9,882 bases of DNA from Clostridiales bacterium (GTDB lineage Bacteria; Bacillota; Clostridia; Christensenellales; CAG-138). A program made the translations under genes and the position numbers. The DNA is taken from the NCBI GenBank assembly GCA_009783775.1, contig WRCT01000057.1, positions 1 through 9,882 of the forward strand. Reading direction: 5' to 3'. Shown piece by piece: positions 5,942-9,882 of the stretch (positions are counted from its first letter, which is position 1; every line of letters begins with the position of its first letter). Under the pieces are notes generated by a model, which was given only the letters and a program-made list of their open reading frames with translations, did no database searches and was not told the DNA's origin.

Positions 5942-6730
5942 GGCGACAGAAACCTGCGACAAATACGCATCGGGATCGCGCATACAGGTCTCCTCGTGCA
6001 GATAGGTGGCAAAGGCGGGGCCCGTCAAGGTCAGACCATGCTCTTTGGCATAGTTCGTCATGCGCTGGGCCAGCGCCTCCAGCACCCCGTAATAGCCCTT
6101 CGTGTAGCCAACCAAATACTTGCCGGCCTTCCTTGTGACATTGCCGGTCGGGTCGATCGAGTAAAAATGGTCCGGCCGGCCCGGGTCGGCCAAAAAGCGA
6201 TCAAAGCTCGTGTGCATACCGCCAATCGGGTAGCTTAAGTTCATACGCAGCGCGCTTGCCTGATCGCAAAAGCGCATAAAGGGCACATAGAAGGCTTCTC
6301 CCGGCTGAAAATTATTCTCCGGCCCGATGATCAGCCAGCGCTCGGGCATCTCTTCCACCGAAAGCTTGGAAGGATCCGCCCGCAGGCCGCGCTTGATCAG
6401 CTCGCGCCGCGTGTGGATGATGGAATAGCACTCACGCAGCTGCCGCATCTGTCTGTCCAGCTGGTGCTCCTGCCGGTCGATCAGGTCCATGATCGACTCC
6501 GGTGTGCGCGTTTGCTCGATCTCGGCGATGGTTTTCAACGGAACCTGCAAATGGCTCAAGACCGAGATGAAGTTGACCTGAATAATCTGCACCGGCGTGT
6601 AGTAGCGGTAGTTGTTGTCCGGGTCACGCTTTGCGGGAGAAAACAGCCCAATCTCGTCCCAATAGCGCAGGGTTGTGGTTTCAATGCCGGAGAGCTTGGA
6701 AAACTCCTTGACGGGCAAAAATTCTTTCAT
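5933..6730 (-). CDS. MerR-family regulator with GyrI/BmrR-like effector domain
   Basis: 265 residues. Residues 5-24 form the MerR helix-turn-helix, followed by the hallmark LRYWDEIGLFSP (21-32) and the wing around NNYRYY (39-44). Residues about 80-115 form the dimerising coiled coil. Residues about 125-265 look like the GyrI/BmrR-type effector-binding domain, including GKYLVGYTKGYYG, GPAF and YLHEE with the usual acidic ligand residue (Glu246 or Glu247). Proteins of this build twist promoters with long spacers and usually sense cationic or hydrophobic drugs and activate an efflux gene. No efflux gene is adjacent, so the target is unknown. The frame stays open upstream to 6907 through a repeat element, but the ATG at 6730 has GGGGAGG (6745-6739) eight bases before it and begins exactly at the HTH domain. 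No clear promoter is visible, and co-transcription with 6904-7512 is possible. Confidence 0.88.
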   Translation of the reverse strand: MKEFLPVKEFSKLSGIETTTLRYWDEIGLFSPAKRDPDNNYRYYTPVQIIQVNFISVLSHLQVPLKTIAEIEQTRTPESIMDLIDRQEHQLDRQMRQLRECYSIIHTRRELIKRGLRADPSKLSVEEMPERWLIIGPENNFQPGEAFYVPFMRFCDQASALRMNLSYPIGGMHTSFDRFLADPGRPDHFYSIDPTGNVTRKAGKYLVGYTKGYYGVLEALAQRMTNYAKEHGLTLTGPAFATYLHEETCMRDPDAYLSQVSVAVE

Positions 6731-6762
6731 AATAAGAACCTCCCCAAAGATTCTTTGTTGGT

Positions 6763-6891
6763 GGGTCGTGGACAGTGCGTACTTGTCATTGGGCCCCATT
6801 CTTCGAGAAACGAAGAATCCTGACCTGGCCGCGTTGGATCTTTCGCTGCGCGCAAGATGACAGTTTTGGGACTGCCCACTGCTCACTGCGG
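6763..6891. mobile_element. Composite repeat element E between MerR and the upstream gene
   Basis: An inner unit at 6784-6862 has TGTCAT/ATGACA ends and contains a perfect stem ATTCTTCG/CGAAGAAT (6798-6805 with 6811-6818) plus an imperfect stem ATCTT/AAGAT with an inner CG/CG pair (6838-6858). It resembles the widespread TGTCAT...GCGAAG...GATC intergenic repeats as I recall them. Outside it, three 7-nt units ACTGCCC, ACTGCTC, ACTGCGG (6871-6891) face degenerate inverse units GGGTCGT, GGACAGT, GCGTACT (6763-6783). The whole looks like a third, decayed heptad-bounded element with a second repeat as its core. Confidence 0.5.
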
Positions 6892-6903
6892 CTGGCGCGC
6901 CGC

Positions 6904-7512
6904 TCAATAAAACATCTGAAAAATATCCTCAAACAGATACCAGCTGCCGTCAATCTGCAAAAAGGTCAGCTGATAGACGCCGGACTCGCCTCCCCACTCG
7001 CGCAGGGAGGGCGTGGTCTCGACTTCCACCGCGATCATATCCGTGATCGGCTTGTCCAGCCCGTAGGCTTCATAGGTCTCCGAAACAACGATCCGCTCGT
7101 CTTCCTCTAACGGGCGGTCGCTTATCACGCGCCAGGTCAGGCCCTGCGGCAGCGTCAGTTCGCTCACGTTCTCGTGCATCATGGCCAGGGCATCGGGCAG
7201 GCTTTGTCCGCCCGCCTCCCAATAGACAGGGTGATACAGGCCCAAGAGCAAGGCCGCGTCGTCCGTGGTCAGGCCGGTAAAGTAGTTGTCCACCTGCTCC
7301 TGCCAGCCGCGCGCCTGCGCGTAGATCTCGTTCACCGCCTCGGCCAGCTCGCGGTCACCGGTGATGCCCTCCACGATCTCGCCCAGACTGGGCGTGTCCT
7401 GCTGGGTGCGTTCGGGAAGTTTGATCACCTCGGTCAGCAGCAACACGCAGGCGATGATCAAAACCAGGGATATCCCGCCCAGAATTATAAACGCGTTCTT
7501 TCGTTCTTTCAT
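6904..7512 (-). CDS. Membrane-anchored protein, possible NTF2-like outer domain
   Basis: 202 residues; I do not recognise a named family. Residues 1-6 are charged (MKERKN), and about 7-27 form one hydrophobic helix, so the protein is likely an N-in anchor with the rest outside. The outer part has an acidic helical stretch (50-80), then YFTGLTTDDAALLLGLYHPVYW (78-99) and a C-terminal beta-rich stretch ending VYQLTFLQIDGSWYLFEDIF. This order, helical start and a final ...IDGSWYL strand, is reminiscent of small NTF2/DUF4878-like domains, but that is only a resemblance. The ATG at 7512 is preferred, with AAGGAG about ten bases upstream; a GTG at 7521 in the same frame is too close to that site. 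The TGA stop lies 13 nt from the heptads of element E. Transcribed towards merR. Confidence 0.75.
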   Translation of the reverse strand: MKERKNAFIILGGISLVLIIACVLLLTEVIKLPERTQQDTPSLGEIVEGITGDRELAEAVNEIYAQARGWQEQVDNYFTGLTTDDAALLLGLYHPVYWEAGGQSLPDALAMMHENVSELTLPQGLTWRVISDRPLEEDERIVVSETYEAYGLDKPITDMIAVEVETTPSLREWGGESGVYQLTFLQIDGSWYLFEDIFQMFY

Positions 7513-7550
7513 TAACACCACTCTCCTTCAAGGCCTTATTTTCTTTTTAT

Positions 7551-7579
7551 ATTATAACACTAAATTATTCAAACTACAA
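7551..7579 (-). promoter_or_regulatory. Promoter of the 6904-7512 gene, -35 within a heptad array
   Basis: On the minus strand a perfect -10 TATAAT (7556-7551) follows, after a 17-bp spacer, a weak -35 TTGTAG (7579-7574). That -35 lies inside the left heptad array of element B, so the repeat supplies part of the promoter. The -10 itself is in unique sequence. Confidence 0.55.
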
Positions 7580-7716
7580 TGTACAAACTACAAACTACAA
7601 TGGAGGAAGAAACCCCTACGGCGTTTCCTTTGAACAATGGGTTCAAGCAACCCATTCATTGTGCCGCCGAGAGCGGCACTCCTTAATTGTAGTTTGTACA
7701 TTGTACATTGTAGTTT
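7571..7716. mobile_element. Heptad-bounded intergenic element B (AAACTAC family)
   Basis: The left end is AAACTAC, AATGTAC, AAACTAC, AAACTAC (7571-7598) plus AAT. The right end has the same family inverted (7686-7716). The ends match at 26 of 28 positions. Three hairpins lie inside: GAAAC/GTTTC with an inner CC/GG pair (7609-7627), AATGGGTT/AACCCATT (7636-7643 with 7649-7656) and GTGCCGC/GCGGCAC (7661-7667 with 7673-7679). There is no ORF. It sits exactly between the divergent promoters of the membrane protein and the PstS-like lipoprotein. No clear target duplication is seen. Confidence 0.7.
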
Positions 7717-7731
7717 GGCTTGCGCCAACTC

Positions 7732-7760
7732 TTGAATCCCTCGCTCACCTGTGGTATAGT
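7732..7760 (+). promoter_or_regulatory. Sigma-A promoter of the PstS-like lipoprotein gene
   Basis: -35 TTGAAT (7732-7737), a 17-bp spacer, then -10 TATAGT (7755-7760). Transcription would start near 7767, about 28 nt before the ATG. It lies entirely in unique sequence just outside element B. Confidence 0.75.
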
Positions 7761-7794
7761 ATTGTCATCTTTTGATACCATTGGGGAAACTATA

Positions 7795-9117
7795 ATGAAA
7801 CGTCTCCTGTCCATACTTATCATACTAATCCTTCTGCTGTCGGCCGCGTGTTTTAGGGGCGTTGCGCCCGTGCCCACAGAAACGGCGAACGCCCACCCCC
7901 GCCCTACGGCCGAACCCACTGCAGAGCCCACGCCGCAGCCGGGCCTGCCGCAGATCGACTGTTCCACCGCGCGCATTCCCATCACGGACGCGATCTACAA
8001 GCTCTTCACGGAAAGGGGCTATGCCGGCCCCGAACCGCTCTGCTCCAAAACGCACGGCGCGTGGCTGAACCTGGCCGATAAAAAGGCGGATATTATCTTC
8101 CTTGTCGCGCCCACGGCGGAGGAGCTGGCCTACTTTGCCGAGCGTAATGTGGATATCGAAATGAAGGTCTACGGTTATGACGGACTGGTGTTTATGGGCA
8201 ATTGGGAAAACCCTGTGCACAACCTGACTTCCCAGCAGATTCGGGACATCTACAGCGGAAAAATCAAGAACTGGAATAAGCTTGGCGGCGAAAACTCGGA
8301 CATCATGGTCTATATCCGCAACGCCGAATCGGGTAGCCAGCGCCTGTTTGAGAGCTTGGTCTGGGACGGCTACAAGATCCCTGACTGGTCGAAGATGGGC
8401 TTTTCCGAAGATGAGGTTAACGCCGAGGTGACACAGCGGACGGGGAAGGTTGTCGTCGATGATGATATGTCACTCATTACGCGCAATGTCCTTATCAACC
8501 AATACGCCATCGGCTTTAATATCAGCTCCTACATTGACACCAACTTTAGCGATAGCGGGCTCAAGCTTTTTTCCGTGGACGGTTACTATCCCAACACGGC
8601 GAACTACGCCTCGGGCAACTATCCCTTTTTGACCACGTCCTATGTCGCCATCCGCGCCGGCGAGCCCGAGGGAAGCCCCGCGCGTTTGCTTTACGACTGG
8701 GTGGGCACGGGCGAGAGCGACGCGCTGATCGCGCAAAACAGCACACTCACGGTCGCCTCCTCCGATTCCGTCTTTCTCTATCCCTCCTGGCATCTCTATG
8801 GCAACCCGGGGGACAACCTTGCGCTGTCGGCACTGCTCACACAGCTCAACCAACGTTTCATCACACGCGACGATCTGCTGCCCTTTACGCCCGCTGAGGT
8901 AGCCTACCTGCGCAACGGAATCTTTGCCCTGTCCGGCAAGATTTTTAAGACCAAGGAGTACACCGATTATTTTTCCAAACAAGCCTGGTACAAGAAAGTC
9001 AATAGCTCCGACAAGGCCATAACGGCGCTGTTTAACGAGTTTCAGAGGCAGAACCTGGAGAGGATCCTGGCCTACGAAAAGGAGCTGCAGCGGGCGTACG
9101 CGAACGCGGGAGGATAG
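7795..9117 (+). CDS. PstS-like substrate-binding lipoprotein with YARHG-like C-terminal domain
   Basis: 440 residues. Residues 1-18 are a lipoprotein signal peptide with Cys19 as the lipidation site (LLSAAC). Residues 24-50 are a Pro/Thr/Glu-rich tether. Residues about 52-330 read as a phosphate-binding-protein-like type 2 fold: IDCSTARIPI (54-63) resembles the Gly-Ser-Thr phosphate loop of PstS, LTSQQIRDIYSGKIKNWNKLGG (144-165) is a hallmark segment of the family, and RNAESGSQRLFE (175-186) matches its second ligand loop. Residues about 365-430 (YLRNGIFALSGKIFKTKEYTDYFSKQAWY) match the YARHG extracellular domain pattern. No pstCAB or phoU genes are nearby, so the role may be sensing or wall-linked binding rather than transport, and the ligand is not certain. 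The ATG at 7795 has GGGGA seven bases upstream; an earlier in-frame ATG at 7720 lies before the promoter. Confidence 0.88.
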   Translation: MKRLLSILIILILLLSAACFRGVAPVPTETANAHPRPTAEPTAEPTPQPGLPQIDCSTARIPITDAIYKLFTERGYAGPEPLCSKTHGAWLNLADKKADIIFLVAPTAEELAYFAERNVDIEMKVYGYDGLVFMGNWENPVHNLTSQQIRDIYSGKIKNWNKLGGENSDIMVYIRNAESGSQRLFESLVWDGYKIPDWSKMGFSEDEVNAEVTQRTGKVVVDDDMSLITRNVLINQYAIGFNISSYIDTNFSDSGLKLFSVDGYYPNTANYASGNYPFLTTSYVAIRAGEPEGSPARLLYDWVGTGESDALIAQNSTLTVASSDSVFLYPSWHLYGNPGDNLALSALLTQLNQRFITRDDLLPFTPAEVAYLRNGIFALSGKIFKTKEYTDYFSKQAWYKKVNSSDKAITALFNEFQRQNLERILAYEKELQRAYANAGG

Positions 9118-9121
9118 GAGA

Positions 9122-9256
9122 AAACTACAAACTACAATGTACAAACTACAGTTAAGGATAAAACTGTTCCACAGTTTTTACTGAATGATATAATAGAAAA
9201 AAACGGTTTTGCCGTTTTATCGTCAATTGTAGTTTGTAGTTTGTACATTGTAGTTT
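9122..9256. mobile_element. Heptad-bounded intergenic element C (AAACTAC family)
   Basis: The left end is AAACTAC, AAACTAC, AATGTAC, AAACTAC (9122-9149). The right end is four inverted units (9229-9256). Its reverse complement over 31 bases is identical to the left end of element B. Inside are AAAACTGT/ACAGTTTT (8-bp stem, 3-nt loop, 9160-9178) and AAAACGG/CCGTTTT (9200-9218), with TATAAT between them. It begins only four bases after the lipoprotein stop codon. The first hairpin could double as a weak terminator for that gene. Confidence 0.7.
9186..9194 (+). promoter_or_regulatory. Possible extended -10 promoter inside element C
   Basis: TGATATAAT is a perfect -10 with the TG extension. Only a poor -35 (TTCCAC, 9167-9172, 16-bp spacing) precedes it. 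Transcripts would run through the second hairpin and the right heptad array into the zinc-ribbon gene 80 bp downstream. Confidence 0.4.
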
Positions 9257-9279
9257 ATTGAAAGAAAGGGCATTGCTTT

Positions 9280-9501
9280 ATGAGATGTAAACGCTGCGGC
9301 AGTCAAAACGTGGTCATACAGGCGGCCACCCACACTTGGACCAAGCATAGGGGTTGTTTGGGCTGGTTTTTTTGGATCCTGCTCGCGATCTGCACGCTGG
9401 GGCTGATCCTGATTATCCCGCTGCTGACCAACAGCAAGACAAAATCTCGAACCCATTCGGTCGCCGTGTGCCAGAACTGCGGGAAGAGATGGCGGGTGTA
9501 G
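9280..9501 (+). CDS. Small zinc-ribbon membrane protein
   Basis: 73 residues. A CxxC pair at Cys3/Cys6 (MRCKRCGS) and another at Cys64/Cys67 (CQNCGKRW) would together form a zinc ribbon, but they are separated by a hydrophobic segment at about 25-49 (GCLGWFFWILLAICTLGLILIIPLL). If that segment spans the membrane once, the two pairs lie on opposite sides; a re-entrant hairpin would keep them together. Two extra cysteines (26, 38) lie in or near the segment. The start has an AAAGG-type site nine to ten bases upstream. The TAG stop (9499-9501) is the first three bases of a GGGCG hairpin repeat, so the native C-terminus may have been longer. Function unknown; the ribbon suggests nucleic-acid or protein binding. 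Confidence 0.7.
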   Translation: MRCKRCGSQNVVIQAATHTWTKHRGCLGWFFWILLAICTLGLILIIPLLTNSKTKSRTHSVAVCQNCGKRWRV

Positions 9502-9522
9502 GGGCGAACTGTGTTCGCCCGC
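9499..9522. repeat. GGGCG-type hairpin repeat, copy 2 (variant stem)
   Basis: GGGCGAAC (9502-9509), a TGT loop and GTTCGCCC (9513-9520) form a perfect 8-bp stem. Outer bases match the copy at 2597-2626 (TAGGGGCG...CGCCCG), while the inner pairs differ on both arms and stay complementary. It provides the stop codon of the zinc-ribbon gene and runs directly into a heptad array. Confidence 0.8.
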
Positions 9523-9571
9523 AAATTACAAACTACAAACTACAATGAAGGAAATTTCGCCGCCGGCGAAA
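9523..9571. repeat. Half-element D: heptad array plus hairpin
   Basis: AAATTAC, AAACTAC, AAACTAC (9523-9543), followed by AATGAAG as a possible decayed fourth unit, then hairpin TTTCGCC/GGCGAAA with a 3-nt loop (9555-9571). No inverted right-hand array is found, so this is a solo or truncated copy of the family that bounds elements B and C. The ATG at 9545 comes from the array itself. Confidence 0.6.
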
Positions 9572-9757
9572 CCTCTGATTATAAAAACGTTTCAGGCCTG
9601 CTTGATGACGGGCCTGTTTTTCGTCGCTTTGGCGTGCGGCACGGTTACGGATACGGTCGTGCAGGAAACGAGCACACCGTTGCCCACCGCCATAACAACG
9701 CCCGCGCCGAGCGATGACGGGCGATTGATAATCGCCCCTACGCGAACGGGTACTTGA
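9545..9757 (+). pseudogene. Probable truncated lipoprotein start
   Basis: The 70-codon frame reads as a basic start, a hydrophobic core (about 17-29) and VALAC, a plausible lipobox with Cys at about 31, then a Thr/Pro-rich tether (ETSTPLPTAITTPAPS). This has the same plan as the first 50 residues of the PstS-like lipoprotein. From 9715 on, the codons come from the inverted GGGCG repeat copy, and the frame closes 13 bases after it, so the mature domain is missing. No ribosome site precedes the ATG at 9545; an internal ATG at 9605 would still keep the lipobox. I read it as a lipoprotein gene cut by repeat insertion or deletion. A very small real lipoprotein cannot be excluded. Confidence 0.4.
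9715..9744. repeat. GGGCG-type hairpin repeat, copy 3 (inverted)
   Basis: The 30 bases are the exact reverse complement of 2597-2626. It forms the same 8-bp stem with a 3-nt loop. It interrupts the lipoprotein-like frame at 9545-9757. Two identical copies 7 kb apart in a short window point to recent spread or strong constraint. Confidence 0.85.
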
Positions 9758-9762
9758 TCAGC

Positions 9763-9799
9763 GATTCCCATTGCGGGCTTAATCCGCAAATCTGGAATC
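9763..9799. repeat. Two-tier inverted repeat upstream of the right-edge promoter
   Basis: The outer pair is GATTCC (9763-9768) with GGAATC (9794-9799). The inner pair is TTGCGG (9771-9776) with CCGCAA (9784-9789), loop GCTTAAT. The inner part resembles the palindrome inside the Big_2 gene (ATTGCGGA...TCCGCAAT). It ends 16 bp before the -35 of the next promoter. Confidence 0.55.
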
Positions 9800-9815
9800 T
9801 GAGGGAAAATTGGCC

Positions 9816-9844
9816 TTGCCTTGCCACAAGGGCTATGATACAAT
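9816..9844 (+). promoter_or_regulatory. Promoter of a gene beyond the right edge
   Basis: -35 TTGCCT (9816-9821), a 17-bp spacer, then -10 TACAAT (9839-9844) with a TG extension. CCTTG/CAAGG (9819-9831) forms a small palindrome in the spacer that might be an operator. A GGACC or GGGGGG stretch at 9861-9874 could hold the ribosome site. The start codon is outside the window. Confidence 0.5.
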
Positions 9845-9882
9845 AGCAATTGGTAAAAAAGGACCTTTGGGGGGTTCAAAAA

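Noticed and set aside
6731..6907. N-terminal extension of the MerR protein up to 6907
   Set aside because: The 59 extra codons run through repeat element E and lack family likeness; the ATG at 6730 has a strong ribosome site and starts at the HTH domain.
7571..7716. CRISPR array
   Set aside because: The repeats are 7-nt tandem units without spacers of regular length, and no cas genes are present.
7683..7985. Minus-strand ORF over the start of the PstS-like gene
   Set aside because: It is antisense to a clear lipoprotein signal region and partly encoded by the heptad array; no ribosome site or family likeness.
1..9882. tRNA or rRNA genes
   Set aside because: I found no cloverleaf with a CCA end or TTCGANTC arm and no rRNA-like sequence; the multi-arm folds seen belong to the repeat elements.

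Overview
The window looks like a chromosomal segment of a GC-rich, Gram-positive-type bacterium, most likely a gut-type Clostridia (Oscillospirales or a related order). Evidence: GGAGG-type ribosome sites, good sigma-A promoters (TTGACA/TATAGT, TTGCAT/TATAAT, TTGAAT/TATAGT), a Firmicutes-type aspartase and short-form NagB, a secreted Big_2 protein, and a lipoprotein with a YARHG-like tail. The taxon is an inference; no rRNA or other strong marker is present.

Layout. Positions 90-2192 (minus) hold a nagB-glmM operon. The two enzymes compete for glucosamine-6-phosphate: NagB sends it to glycolysis, GlmM to cell-wall precursors. A 460-bp divergent intergenic region follows, with promoters for nagB and for the next gene and several repeats. 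Positions 2653-4284 (plus) encode a secreted protein with about five Big_2-like Ig domains. Positions 4377-5780 (plus) encode aspartate ammonia-lyase. It converges on a MerR/BmrR-type regulator (5933-6730, minus), which follows a small membrane-anchored protein (6904-7512, minus). Positions 7795-9117 (plus) encode a PstS-like lipoprotein with a C-terminal YARHG-like domain. A 73-residue zinc-ribbon membrane protein (9280-9501) and a probably truncated lipoprotein start (9545-9757) follow. A promoter at the right edge fires into a gene outside the window.

The most unusual content lies between the genes. Three elements of 135-146 bp (5773-5908, 7571-7716, 9122-9256) are each bounded by inverted arrays of exactly four 7-nt units and carry two or three small hairpins inside. 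Two have AAACTAC/AATGTAC units, one has GAGTGAA/GAGTGGA units, and a fourth, degenerate element (6763-6891) has GGGCAGT-like units. Elements with unrelated ends share internal hairpin modules. A further hairpin repeat (GGGCG...CGCCC) occurs three times with compensatory stem changes, and a palindromic repeat is inserted in frame in the Big_2 gene. These elements supply stop codons and parts of promoters to neighbouring genes. The protein-coding content is otherwise conventional.
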